Shown here: one piece after another, positions 55,191 through 64,000 of the stretch
How positions within the stretch are numbered: position 1 is the first letter of the stretch
How the letters are laid out: each line of letters begins with the position of its first letter
Assembly (NCBI GenBank): GCA_963989245.1
Contig: OZ022339.1
Span: 20,973,563 to 21,037,562, forward strand
Length of the DNA stretch: 64,000 nucleotides
Source: Nansenia antarctica
Taxonomy: Eukaryota > Chordata > Actinopteri > Argentiniformes > Microstomatidae
Reading direction: 5' to 3'
Notes under the pieces: model-generated
What the model was told of the DNA's origin: nothing
The model's database searches: none
Seen by the model: the letters and a program-made list of their open reading frames with translations, nothing else
Program-made: the position numbers and the translations under genes

Positions 55191-56804
55191 CAGTGGGGTG
55201 CAAACATTTGGGCACCCCTAGTCAAAATGTATTTTACAATTAATATCTAAGTGAAAAGAAGCAAACCTAACCTAAGTGGTACAAAGTTAAACATGACACA
55301 TTTCTTCACATTTTAAAGCAAGATTAATTTTTACTTTTTACAGTTTCAAAATAATAAAACTATTATTGTTTTATAACAACAAATGGCCTTGTGCAAAAGT
55401 TTGGGAATCCTGTGAGCTAGTACTTTGTAACTCCTCCTCTGGCAACTATAACAGCTTGTAAACACTTCCTGTAGCCAGCTAAGAGTCTTTCAATTCTTGT
55501 TTTTGTAATTGTTCCCCATTGTTCCTGGCAGAACACCTCTAGCTCAGAAATATTCTTCGGCCTTATTGCATGCACGGCATGTTTGAGATCTCTCCACAGA
55601 TTTTCAATAATATTCAAGTCTGGGGACTGTGATTGCCATTCCAAAACCTTCATCCGTCTTTCCTGGAGGTACTTCATGGTTGATTTTGAGGTACGCTTTG
55701 GATCATTGTCTTGCTGGAATACCCAACCTCTCTTCAACTTCAATTTCTGGACTAACCTTCGAACATTAGCCTCTAGAATGTCTTGATATTTGGTGGAATC
55801 CATTCTTCCTTCCACCCGCACAATATTGCCTGTACCCCCAGCTACTACACAACCCCAAAGCATAATGGATCCACCACCATGCTTAACAGTTGGCAAGGTG
55901 TTCTTCTCTACAAATGCTTCACCCTTTTTTCTCCAAACATACCTTCTTTGGTTGTGGCCAAAAAGTTCAATTTAGTTTTTGTCAGCCCAAAGCACATTGT
56001 TCCAATAGGCTTCAGGTTTCTCAAGGTTTTCTTTTGCAAACTTCAGACGCTTAATTTTGTGTTGAGGTCATAGGAAAGGCTTCTTTCTGGCAACTCTGCC
56101 ATGTAGGTCTTTGTTGTTTAAGGTACGCTGTATTGTTGTCCTGTGTCTGCTACTCTTTTTTGCAGCTCTCTTGTAGTGATGTGTGGGTTCTTCTGAGCAT
56201 TTCTCACCAGAACTCGGGCCATTCTATCTGAAAATGTTCTTGGTCTTCCAGATCTTGTTCCATTTATTTTCCATTTTCTGATGATGTTTCTGACAGTGGA
56301 AATGGGTAGTTTGAAACGTTGCAAGAGTTTTTTGTAGCCTTCTCCTTGATGGTGCAAGTGAACTATCTTGATTCTGACATCCTTGGACAACTGTTTAGAG
56401 GAACCCATGGTTTTTAACACCAGACACAACAGCCACCGCAGTCGGATACTTTAGAAGGCATGGAGTTACTTCAGAATACCGTATGTAGTTCAACCCTGGA
56501 ATTATATTCACCTGACTCATTGAAGCCCTAAAGAGTAAATCACCTTGGTCTGGGCCTTAGTAATCATCTTCTCAAAAGGTAACAAAGAATAATCCAAAAG
56601 GGTTCCCCAACTTTTGCACAGGGCCCTTTTCCTTTTTTATAATTTAAAAACTCTGAAAAATAAAAATAAACCTTGCTTTTAATTTTGCAGAAAGGTGTCA
56701 TGTTTAACTTTGTAGCCTTTAGTGTTCACGTTTCCTTTAAATCACTTGGAGATTAATTGTAACAGACATTTAAACCAGGGGTGCCCAGATGTTTGCACCC
56801 CGCT
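55191..56804 (-). mobile_element. Tc1-like transposon, full length but inactive
   Basis: The left end CAGTGGGGTGCAAACATTTG and the right end in reverse complement TAGCGGGGTGCAAACATCTG are inverted repeats; TA lies outside the left end. The length of 1614 bp is normal for Tc1. One broken transposase gene lies on the minus strand. An internally deleted relative is at 35892-37343. Confidence 0.9.
55417..56408 (-). pseudogene. Tc1 transposase pseudogene
   Basis: The N-terminal part (56408-56118) reads MGSSKQLSKDVRIKIVHLHH, then STVRNIIRKWKINGTRSGRP, the paired-type DNA-binding domain with the GRPR-like hook. The C-terminal part (55896-55417) has HGGGSIMLWGC, QQDNDPKRTSK and SPDLNIIENLWRDLK, which carry the second and third residues of the DDE catalytic triad. 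Between them there are stops and frame changes; the first catalytic region WADKTKLNF (about 55975-56005) is still recognisable. The gene is dead as it stands. Confidence 0.92.
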
Positions 56805-57484
56805 AGACCAAAAATGGATGCACTCACTGTAAGTCACTTTGGTGTCTCTGCTGCTGGCTCCTGGGGCTGTTATTATTAGCATGCGGATTGGCTTATGTGA
56901 GGAAATCAGGTTGTGTTCCCCTAAACATTGCATGATTTCCCCTGAGTGGCCATGGAATGCGGGATCAGAGGATGATGAGGAGGAGGAGGAGGAATAGAAC
57001 GTAGAGGTTCCAGTTACAATGTACCAAGGCTGTGGGGTGTCTGTGTTTGTAGCCAAATCAGAAGTTAGGATAGGTATATAGACAGTTATTCAGTAAAAGT
57101 TTAGAACCAATGTATAATTGGTAGCTTAAATGGACATGGTTATTGGTCCAGGACATACCAACCAAAATACCTTCAGAGCTTCTCTGTCTCTACACATTCC
57201 AGCCCAAATGTTTTCCAGTCAAACCCAATGACTCACATGCTTTTGCTCTGAGCACCATGTAATGCCAAAGGAAGCTCATTCTTCTGAGCATTTCCGCATT
57301 GCTGAAGTCTCCCTTCTCATTGTGTTTCAGGAATGTTTCAGTAAAGGTGTGTTTCCTCATTGTACAACATTTCAAGTGTTCCATTGTACTGCAGTGTTTT
57401 AGAATAGAGGCCGGGTAGAGTTATAGCAATGTCTGAGTGGTTACTGTCAACATCTGTTCTCACATGACAATATAAGATAAGACC
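56805..57484. other. marchf5 intron 2, nothing recognised
   Basis: A GAGGAGGAGG run near 56970-56993 is the only low-complexity feature. Confidence 0.4.
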
Positions 57485-57993
57485 TCTGGTAGCCCTGTGT
57501 TCACACCCCAGTAAGGCCTCTGGTAGCCCTGTGTTCACACCCCAGTAAGACCCCTGGTAGCTCCCCTGTGTTCACACCCCAGTAAGACCTCTGGTAGCTC
57601 CCCTGTGTTCACACCCCAGTAAGACCTCTGGTAGCTCCCCTGTGTTCCCACCCCAGTAAGACCTCTGGTAGCCCTGTGTTCACACCCCAGTAAGACCTCT
57701 GGTAGCCCTGTGTTCACACCCCAGTAAGACCTCTGGTAGCCCTGTGTTCACACCCCAGTAAGACCTCTGGTAGCTCTGTGTTCACACCCCAGTAAGACCT
57801 CTGGTAGCTCCCCTGTGTTCACACCCCAGTAAGGCCCCTGGTAGCCCTGTGTTCACACCCCAGTAAGACCTCTGGTAGCTCCCCTGTGTTCACACCCCAG
57901 TAAGGCCTCTGGTAGCCCTGTGTTCACACCCCAGTAAGACCTCTGGTAGCCCTGTGTTCACACCCCAGTAAGACCTCTGGTAGCCCTGTGTTC
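57485..57993. repeat. 34-37-bp minisatellite, part 1
   Basis: About 14 units of CACACCCCAGTAAGACCTCT followed by GGTAGCCCTGTGTT or GGTAGCTCCCCTGTGTT. It is interrupted at 57994 by a hAT element and resumes at 63862. Confidence 0.95.
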
Positions 57994-58099
57994 TAGGGGT
58001 GCAACGGTTCTCGGTTTTTTTACGGACGGTGCGGTTTGCGTTCCACGGCTCATTTCACTAGTGAACCGTGACGGTTTTCGGTTTTCGTTTTCGTTTTTT

Positions 58100-58290
58100 T
58101 TTATTTTTTTTTATTTATTTTTTTACCTTTATTTTACCAGGAAGTCACATTGAGATTAAAACCTCTTTTACAAGAGAGACCTGGCCAAGACAGGGTCAAA
58201 ATAGTAGCTTAAAAAAACAGTTCAGATAACAAGACAGGACATAAGACAGTGGCAACAATACAATAGACAAACAATGGTAGGGGTATTTAC
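58100..58290 (-). pseudogene. 3' end of a LINE, left of the Ty3/gypsy insertion
   Basis: Begins in a T-rich tract, then ACCTTTATTTTACCAGGAAG and TCACATTGAGATTAAAACC, the common 3' UTR of a fish LINE. The body of the same element continues at 63077 after the 4.8-kb insertion. Confidence 0.8.
58286..58290. repeat. Ty3/gypsy target duplication, left copy
   Basis: TTTAC directly before the left LTR; the same TTTAC follows the right LTR at 63077-63081. Five base pairs is the usual Ty3/gypsy value. Confidence 0.93.
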
Positions 58291-58479
58291 TGTCGTGTTT
58301 CGTAATGTAAACGCGTGAGACAACTGTTAACTATATATCACGTACTTTATTTACCATCCAGTTCCACCATTCATCCCACTCTGCCCGCTTTCCCACTGCG
58401 CATCTCTCCCCTGTATCCCCAACTCATTCCCATTGGTCTACAGCATAAGCGTCACACCATATATTAACATAACACCACA
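58291..58479 (-). repeat. 3' LTR of the Ty3/gypsy element
   Basis: 189 bp, beginning TGTGGTGTTATG and ending AAACACGACA on the minus strand. An AATAAA lies on the minus strand at about 58351-58346. Compared base by base with 62888-63076, I found no difference. Confidence 0.96.
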
Positions 58480-58491
58480 TCTCCCCTTTCT
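58480..58491 (-). promoter_or_regulatory. Polypurine tract
   Basis: AGAAAGGGGAGA on the minus strand directly abuts the 3' LTR, the position where plus-strand DNA synthesis is primed. Confidence 0.85.
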
Positions 58492-58787
58492 AGAGACAAA
58501 GGGTAGACTGCCTTTGCCTCGTCAGACCTTAGAGGATTATTCTGCCTCTTTTGTTGTAAAGGTCTGTCCCTGTGTAAATCCTGAACATACGTTACTATAG
58601 CGGTTTGATCCATAAATCTCCAAACTAACAGGGCTACTAAAAGTGCTCAAACTAGACCCCATCCAACGTAACATGGAATAACTTTTCCTTAAATACAACA
58701 GTAACATTACCCATATACTCCTTTTTTTTTTTTTTTTTTTTTTTTTTAGGGTAAACACTTATACAAACACTTGTCCACATTTCTCAG
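58492..58787. other. Element 3' untranslated part
   Basis: Non-coding stretch between the stop codon of the polyprotein and the polypurine tract. A T homopolymer of about 27 lies near 58720-58747, which reads as poly-A on the sense strand and may vary in length. Confidence 0.8.
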
Positions 58788-61700
58788 TTACATGTCAAAC
58801 CTCCTAGGTTTAACCACTGCTCTCCCCCCCCTTGTTCTGAGCGTGGGAGTCTCTGCAGGTGGGGCCTGTGTTCCGACTGCAGGTGACATGGGAGCCTGCC
58901 CAGGGGTCGGGTCTGGGGCCGGCTCCGGGGCTTGTTGCTGCGGCGGGGAGCCCCTGTCTTGTGTAGGTGTGTGTAGGGGTATCAGATGCTGTCGGTTGCG
59001 TCTCACCACCCCCTGGGGCAGGCCCACCAGGTAGGACCTCGGAGTAGAGTGGTTTCGGAGCACAGTTCCCGACGTCTTAGCATCCGTGACCCATACCTGC
59101 TCTCCCGAAGACAGGTCACAGAGGGGTCTTGCACGGTGTCGCCGGTTGTAGTTTACCGCATCCGACCTCCCTTTCACCTCCTCTTTCCGCGCGAACGCGT
59201 CGCTGTCCGGCAGTGTAGGGACCAGTCGAGAGGGCAGCACTGGCACCGTGGTGCGCAGACGTCGGCCCATGAGGAGCTGGGCCGGGCTGTACCCACTCTG
59301 AAGGGGTGTGGCTCGGTAGGCGAGTAGAGCCAGGTAGGGGTCGCTCGCTTTTTTCAGGAGGTTTTTCATAGTCTGGACTGCCCTTTCTGCTTCACCATTA
59401 CTCTGTGGAAACCTTGGGCTGCTGGTGATGTGTCTGAACCCGTACGCAGCAGCAAAGGAGGTGAAGGCTTGACCAGAAAACTGAGGCCCATTATCTGACA
59501 TCAGGACCTCCGGGATGCCATGGCGGGCAAACATGGACTTCAGATGTACAATAATGTCAGTGGACCTGGTGTGAGACAATTGGGCAATCTCAACATACCT
59601 GGAGAAGTAATCGACGACGAGTAGGTATGTGTCTTTTCCCAGGACGAACAGGTCGGCCCCCAACTTCTGCCATGGTCTTTCAGGGCACTCTGACGGCATG
59701 AGAGGTTCTCTGGGATTCTGTCGCTCCTGAATGCATGCCCTGCAATTGAGCACCATTTCATTTACCTGTTGGCTGAGTCCAGGCCACCACACAGACTGGC
59801 GGGCACGCTCCTTGCACTTCACAACACCTTGGTGTCCTTCGTGTAGTCTGGCCAGCACGTCGTTCCTCATTACTGAAGGTATCACCAGTCGTGTGCCTTT
59901 CAGCAGTAGACCGTCTTCCACTGTGAGCGTAGCTTGCTCCCGCCAGTAGCTCTTCAGCACAGGTTCCTGGCTTGCGTGGTCAGGCCATCCCTCTGTGCAC
60001 AGCATCATAACACGTGAGCAGACACTGTCAGCATTTAGCTCCTTCCTCAGGTTTTCCATATATGAGGCACCAACGGGTAGATTGTCCATTACACAGTCCA
60101 CATATATATTGGTGCTCTCCATTAGCTCCTCTTCTGATGTAGACCTGGATCTTGTCACTGGGGAGCGCGACAGCGTGTCTGCTGTCCAGAGTGATTTTCC
60201 TGGCACGTGCACGATCGAATATGAGTAGCGCATCAACCGCATCCTGAAACGCTGGATTCTTGGCGGCAGAAGATCCAGGGCTTGGCCTCCCAGTAAGCTG
60301 AGAAGGGGTTTATGGTCGGTCTCCAGGCAGAAGTGTTTTCCTATGAGGAAATCCTGGAACCGTTCGCAGGCCCATGTGAGGCCCAGGGCCTCCTTCTCGA
60401 TCTGTGCGTATCTTTGTTCTGTGGGAGTGAGGGACCGAGACGCGTAAGCCACAGGCTTCCATTCAACCCCCCACCTCTGGAGCAGAACACCTCCCAAGCC
60501 AAACGAGGATGCGTCGGCTGACACTTTGGTGTCTCTCTTTTGATCATAGACCGCCAGCACTGGAGGAGAGGACAGGGCTTCCTTCAGTGTTCTGAATGCT
60601 GTCACCTGGGCCACGTCCCAGGCCCAGCTGTTTCTTTTCGAGAGAAGGTCACGGAGCGGCTTGTCCTTTTCTGCTAACTGGGGAATGAATTTTCCCAGTT
60701 GATTGACCATTCCAAGAAAGCTTCGCAGCTCGCTGACGTTTGAGGGCTCCTTCATCTCCATGATGGCCTCCGTCTTCCTCGGATCTGGGCGGACCCCTGT
60801 AGCCGTGACGATCTGGCCCAGGAAGACCACCTCACTCTTTGAGAGTTCACATTTGTCCATATTCAGGGTGATGTGGGCCCTTTCCACCCTTTTCAGTACT
60901 GCGTGGAGTCGAGCATCGTGCTCTTCCTGATCCCGCCCCCACACCAGCAGGTCATCGATGTGGCATATCACACCTTCCAGCCCCTCGGTTACCTCCGCCA
61001 TCATGCACTGAAAATGTTCAGGTGCTGAGGCAATTCCGAAAGGAAGGCGGTTGAAATGAAACCTTCCGAATGGGGTGATGAACGTAGTGTACTTGGCTGA
61101 TTCTGCTGCAAGTGGAACCTGCCAAAACCCCATGTTTGCGTCCAGTTTACTGAAAACCTTTGCTCCGGCAAGCATCCCGAGGCTCTGCTCTATCGACGGC
61201 AGAATGTACTTCTCCCTGCATACAAACTCGTTCAAGCCGGTCAGATCCACACATAGACGCACTGATTTACCGTCCTTTTTGGGGACGACCACCATGGCGG
61301 CGCACCAGTCGGTTGGCTCTTCCACGCGGCTGATGACACCCAGGTTCTCCATGCGCTGGAGCTCATCTCTGACTTTCCCCATCATAGGCAGCGGAATCCT
61401 CCTGGGGGTTTTCAAGGAAAATGGCACAGCACCCGGTTTGAGTTTTATGGTGTATGCTTGTTGTACCTCACCCAGGCCACTGCACAGCTTGGGGTAGGTC
61501 GTCTTGAGGGTCTCCATGTCTACGCTGTTGACACGGAGGAGTAAGCCCAGGGCTACGATGGCTGGCCTCCCAAGCAAAGGCGTGCTCAGGTTATTCACCA
61601 CATAGACCTTCTCCGTGGTCTGCTTGCCTCTTCTCCCCAGCTGCAGCTTGGTGAACCCTGCCACGTCCAGCGGCATTCGTCCTGGACCAAACAAAGGTTT

Positions 61701-62813
61701 CTCTGCTTTGTGGAGAATGGGTGGCTGTGTGTTAGCAAACATGTTAGCAAAAACAGCCTGTGACACAACAGTGACATCGGCTCCAGTATCGAGCTTGAAG
61801 GTGACCTGTTTTCCCATCACTTCTATTTCTACAATCCATGGATCAGCCTCTGACATCACAGAACCAAGGAACCAGCCCTCCACCTCTTCTTCAATACCGT
61901 GCACAGCTTTACCTGCAAGGCACACACGCTTGTAGTGACCCATTTTTCCACAGGAGTGACACTTCACCTCGTTGGCAGGACACTCCAGCTTGGGGTGTGG
62001 CACGCCACCACATTTGTAGCACTGGGAGCTGCTCTGGCTGCTGTGTGCCTTTGCTCCAAAGCTCTTATACATGTTAGGTTTGGGCTTTTCCTTTGGCCTC
62101 CCTTTAAACACTCTGTCTACAGAGCTGACGTCCATCTGCACTGCACTACTGCTGCTGTCACTCCTCAGTGTGCTTTGCTGCTTTTTGATCTCCTCTGATT
62201 GTCTCGCCATGTTGATAGCTTTTTCTAAGTCCAAGTCTTTTTCCATTTGCATGCGTTCTGAGAGCCGCAAGTCTGCCAGCCCTACCACTAACCTATCCCT
62301 GATCAGTTCATCATGCAATTGTCCATAATTGCAGTGCTCTGCCAATGCATACAAGGCAGTGACAAATGCATCCACGGTCTCATTTGCTTCCTGTTTGCGC
62401 ATGTTAAATCGCGCACGTTCGTACACAATGTTCTTTTTCACTACGAAGAAAGATTGAAAGCCATCCCTCACTTTACTGTACAGATGCAGGTCTCCCTCGC
62501 TGAGTTTCAAACCCCTCAAAACATCGTCGGCCTCATCTCCCATACAATAAATCAAAGTGTTCACCTGATTATCATCAGAGCTGGCGGCTAGATTGCTTGC
62601 CTGTCGGAACCTCTCAAATCTCCGTATCCACTTTGTCCACTCGAGCGGCTTCGAAAAATCAAAAGGCTCCGGCGGCTGAATGTTGAACGTCGCATTTGTA
62701 GTAGCCATTCTGCTAGCTTCCTCTTCCTCATGCGGCACGTTGTCGTTAGCCAGCTGCTCGTCTTCTTGTCCGCTAGCCAGCTCGCCGTCAGCATGTAACG
62801 TGGAATCGCTCAT
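58788..62813 (-). CDS. Ty3/gypsy Gag-Pol polyprotein, 1341 aa, intact
   Basis: One frame encodes everything needed for retrotransposition. Gag-like region about 40-230. Two CX2CX4HX4C zinc knuckles at 265-278 and 285-298. Aspartic protease LDTGAD at 341-346. Reverse transcriptase about 480-665, with KLDANMGFWQVP (catalytic D558) and HIDD at 618-621 in place of the usual YxDD. RNase H with D767, E806 and D833. Integrase: zinc-binding LHEGH (990-994) with C1024/C1027, then D1054, D1107 and E1143, a DD35E spacing. The C-terminal tail is Pro-rich. Gag and Pol share the frame, with no frameshift or stop between them. All catalytic residues I can check are present. Confidence 0.97.
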   Translation of the reverse strand: MSDSTLHADGELASGQEDEQLANDNVPHEEEEASRMATTNATFNIQPPEPFDFSKPLEWTKWIRRFERFRQASNLAASSDDNQVNTLIYCMGDEADDVLRGLKLSEGDLHLYSKVRDGFQSFFVVKKNIVYERARFNMRKQEANETVDAFVTALYALAEHCNYGQLHDELIRDRLVVGLADLRLSERMQMEKDLDLEKAINMARQSEEIKKQQSTLRSDSSSSAVQMDVSSVDRVFKGRPKEKPKPNMYKSFGAKAHSSQSSSQCYKCGGVPHPKLECPANEVKCHSCGKMGHYKRVCLAGKAVHGIEEEVEGWFLGSVMSEADPWIVEIEVMGKQVTFKLDTGADVTVVSQAVFANMFANTQPPILHKAEKPLFGPGRMPLDVAGFTKLQLGRRGKQTTEKVYVVNNLSTPLLGRPAIVALGLLLRVNSVDMETLKTTYPKLCSGLGEVQQAYTIKLKPGAVPFSLKTPRRIPLPMMGKVRDELQRMENLGVISRVEEPTDWCAAMVVVPKKDGKSVRLCVDLTGLNEFVCREKYILPSIEQSLGMLAGAKVFSKLDANMGFWQVPLAAESAKYTTFITPFGRFHFNRLPFGIASAPEHFQCMMAEVTEGLEGVICHIDDLLVWGRDQEEHDARLHAVLKRVERAHITLNMDKCELSKSEVVFLGQIVTATGVRPDPRKTEAIMEMKEPSNVSELRSFLGMVNQLGKFIPQLAEKDKPLRDLLSKRNSWAWDVAQVTAFRTLKEALSSPPVLAVYDQKRDTKVSADASSFGLGGVLLQRWGVEWKPVAYASRSLTPTEQRYAQIEKEALGLTWACERFQDFLIGKHFCLETDHKPLLSLLGGQALDLLPPRIQRFRMRLMRYSYSIVHVPGKSLWTADTLSRSPVTRSRSTSEEELMESTNIYVDCVMDNLPVGASYMENLRKELNADSVCSRVMMLCTEGWPDHASQEPVLKSYWREQATLTVEDGLLLKGTRLVIPSVMRNDVLARLHEGHQGVVKCKERARQSVWWPGLSQQVNEMVLNCRACIQERQNPREPLMPSECPERPWQKLGADLFVLGKDTYLLVVDYFSRYVEIAQLSHTRSTDIIVHLKSMFARHGIPEVLMSDNGPQFSGQAFTSFAAAYGFRHITSSPRFPQSNGEAERAVQTMKNLLKKASDPYLALLAYRATPLQSGYSPAQLLMGRRLRTTVPVLPSRLVPTLPDSDAFARKEEVKGRSDAVNYNRRHRARPLCDLSSGEQVWVTDAKTSGTVLRNHSTPRSYLVGLPQGVVRRNRQHLIPLHTPTQDRGSPPQQQAPEPAPDPTPGQAPMSPAVGTQAPPAETPTLRTRGGRAVVKPRRFDM

Positions 62814-62870
62814 ACAACCTGTCGATTAGGCACATCACTGGTGGATCTTCTCTGTACTGATTTAGTTCAA

Positions 62871-62887
62871 CAGCACTTCTGACACCA
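62871..62887 (-). promoter_or_regulatory. Primer-binding site, probably tRNA-Leu
   Basis: TGGTGTCAGAAGTGCTG starts directly after the 5' LTR. The first 14 bases are complementary to the 3' end of a vertebrate tRNA-Leu (…CACTTCTGACACCA) as I remember it. Confidence 0.75.
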
Positions 62888-63076
62888 TGTCGTGTTTCGT
62901 AATGTAAACGCGTGAGACAACTGTTAACTATATATCACGTACTTTATTTACCATCCAGTTCCACCATTCATCCCACTCTGCCCGCTTTCCCACTGCGCAT
63001 CTCTCCCCTGTATCCCCAACTCATTCCCATTGGTCTACAGCATAAGCGTCACACCATATATTAACATAACACCACA
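62888..63076 (-). repeat. 5' LTR of the Ty3/gypsy element
   Basis: Identical to 58291-58479 as read. It carries the promoter for the element on the minus strand. Confidence 0.96.
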
Positions 63077-63081
63077 TTTAC
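63077..63081. repeat. Ty3/gypsy target duplication, right copy
   Basis: TTTAC, identical to 58286-58290. Confidence 0.93.
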
Positions 63082-63678
63082 AAGGTGATTAAAACATTGA
63101 GAAGTCTAACCAAAGCAGGTACAGCGAGCGGTGACCACATCCTTTAATCTACGCTTTAAGATACTTATGGAAATAAGGGCCTCTAATTTAAAAGTAGTCT
63201 GTAGGTCATTCCAAGACCAAGGGCCATAATAAGACAAGCTTGCCCTTCCAACATTGTTCATGATAAGTGGCACCTTGTATTGTAGCCATCTACGAGACCT
63301 GAGACCCGAGCCACTCGGTATAGGGATGAACTTCAGGCCCAGATAATTCGGTAAGAAGCCAGAGATGATTTTAAACACAAGAGTGTACCAGTGTTGGAGC
63401 CTTCTGACAGAAAGAGATGGCCATCCAACCAGACTATACAGTACAGTGATGGGTCCTGAAGGCACTATTGGTGATGTATCTTAGAACCGAATGATACAGG
63501 GGGTCTAGCTTGGATAAAGTGGACAGAGAAGCAAACCTATATACTGTATCACCATAATCCAATTGTGAAAGGAAAAGGGCGGAGACAAGACGTTTTCTGG
63601 AAGCCAAGGAAAAGCAAGATTTAAATCTATACAGGAAGCCCACTGTACGCTTAAGCTTTATGGCGAGAAGATCAATTT
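63077..63678 (-). pseudogene. LINE polymerase C-terminal fragment, right of the insertion
   Basis: On the minus strand the sequence reads LDYGDTVYRFASLSTLSKLD, then SVLRYITNSAFRTHHC in one frame (63670-63434), and continues in another with VGWPSLSVRRLQHWYTLVFK and FLPNYL (63465-63106). These are the usual final blocks of jockey/L2-like LINE polymerases in fish. The frame shift near 63440 and the missing catalytic part make it a relic. It is the 5' continuation of 58100-58290. Confidence 0.87.
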
Positions 63679-63742
63679 GGCCGCGTTCGTAAATTAGCTC
63701 TGAGAGCGCCGGAGCGTCCACGTGAATGCCTCGAACGCGGCC
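63679..63742. mobile_element. 64-bp MITE related to the 36867 copy
   Basis: GGCCGCGTTCGTAAATTAGC at the left and CGAACGCGGCC at the right are inverted repeats, with TTT on both outer sides (63676-63678, 63743-63745). The left half matches the MITE at 36867-36999. Confidence 0.7.
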
Positions 63743-63861
63743 TTTGGTCAGAGGTCGAGTTGGTCTGGAACGTTTGTTTCTGAACCGAACCGTACCGAAA
63801 ACCGTGACCCAAAATACCGAACCGTACCGAACCGTGGGCCAACTGAACCGTTGCACCCCTA

Positions 63862-64000
63862 CTGTGTTCACACCCCAGTAAGACCTCTGGTAGCCCTGTG
63901 TTCACACCCCAGTAAGACCTCTGGTAGCCCTGTGTTCACACCCCAGTAAGACCTCTAGTAGCCCTGTGTTCACACCCCAGTAAGGCTCTGGTAGCTCCCC
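63862..64000. repeat. 34-37-bp minisatellite, part 2
   Basis: The array from 57485 resumes after the hAT insertion with CTGTGTTCACACCCCAGTAA and continues beyond the window. Confidence 0.95.

Larger units (their letters stand above)
58291..63076 (-). mobile_element. Complete Ty3/gypsy LTR retrotransposon, 4786 bp
   Basis: Two 189-bp LTRs that I read as identical, TG...CA ends, 5-bp target duplication TTTAC, primer-binding site, polypurine tract and a single uninterrupted gag-pol frame. The order protease, polymerase, RNase H, integrase is that of Ty3/gypsy (Metaviridae); there is no envelope frame. The sequence style resembles the K02A2.6-like elements common in fish. Identical LTRs suggest recent insertion. 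It sits inside a LINE that sits inside a hAT element. Confidence 0.97.
57994..63861. mobile_element. hAT element split by LINE and Ty3/gypsy insertions
   Basis: The ends TAGGGGTGCAACGGTTC match each other as inverted repeats. CTGTGTTC is duplicated exactly at 57986-57993 and 63862-63869, and it is part of the surrounding minisatellite unit. Only about 100 bp at each end belong to the hAT element (CGTGACGGTTTTCGG at the left, AACCGTGGGCCAACTGAACC at the right). It is of the 38345 family. Confidence 0.92.

Noticed and set aside
60312..62591. Plus-strand open frames inside the Ty3/gypsy element
   Set aside because: They are antisense shadows of the 1341-codon polyprotein and show no features of their own.

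Overview
This window is vertebrate nuclear DNA, almost certainly from a teleost fish. Two split genes lie head to head, and the rest is intron or intergenic sequence packed with transposable elements and tandem repeats. On the minus strand are three coding exons of cpeb3, the cytoplasmic polyadenylation element-binding protein 3: 18362-17490, 11735-11582 and 4378-4322. They encode the disordered N-terminal half of the protein; the RNA-binding exons lie outside the window, below position 1. On the plus strand are exons 1 (23772-23815) and 2 (32653-32855) of marchf5, the mitochondrial RING-CH ubiquitin ligase. From memory, this divergent CPEB3/MARCHF5 pair is also found in mammals. Both genes follow from phase-consistent splice junctions and near-verbatim family protein sequence. 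The interval 22.6-23.8 kb holds a probable shared promoter and a candidate non-coding cpeb3 exon 1. The fish order cannot be told from this sequence.

Layout: 1-4.3 kb, cpeb3 intron. 4.3-18.4 kb, cpeb3 exons 4, 3 and 2 with introns full of microsatellites, minisatellites and several copies of a tRNA-derived SINE. 18.4-23.8 kb, upstream cpeb3 region with a LINE relic, then the divergent promoter. 23.8-32.65 kb, marchf5 intron 1, with a 1.1-kb 33-bp minisatellite and a Tc1 relic. 32.65-32.86 kb, marchf5 exon 2. From 32.86 kb to the end is marchf5 intron 2, more than 31 kb long, with no further exon recognised. That intron is a stack of nested mobile elements: hAT-type elements with 8-bp target duplications, a Tc1 element and its internally deleted derivative, LINE fragments (L1-, L2- and RTE-like), SINEs and MITEs. 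It also contains one apparently intact Ty3/gypsy LTR retrotransposon (58291-63076).

The retrotransposon has two identical 189-bp LTRs, a 5-bp target duplication, a primer-binding site, a polypurine tract and one open frame of 1341 codons. It is the innermost layer of a nest (minisatellite, hAT element, LINE, Ty3/gypsy), with target duplications readable for two of the layers.

The most unusual observation concerns marchf5 exon 2. Upstream lies a TG-rich array repeating an acceptor-like TTTCAG thirteen times. Downstream lies a G-rich minisatellite that repeats the exon's own donor region nine times. I found no prokaryote-style system, CRISPR array or new gene cluster.
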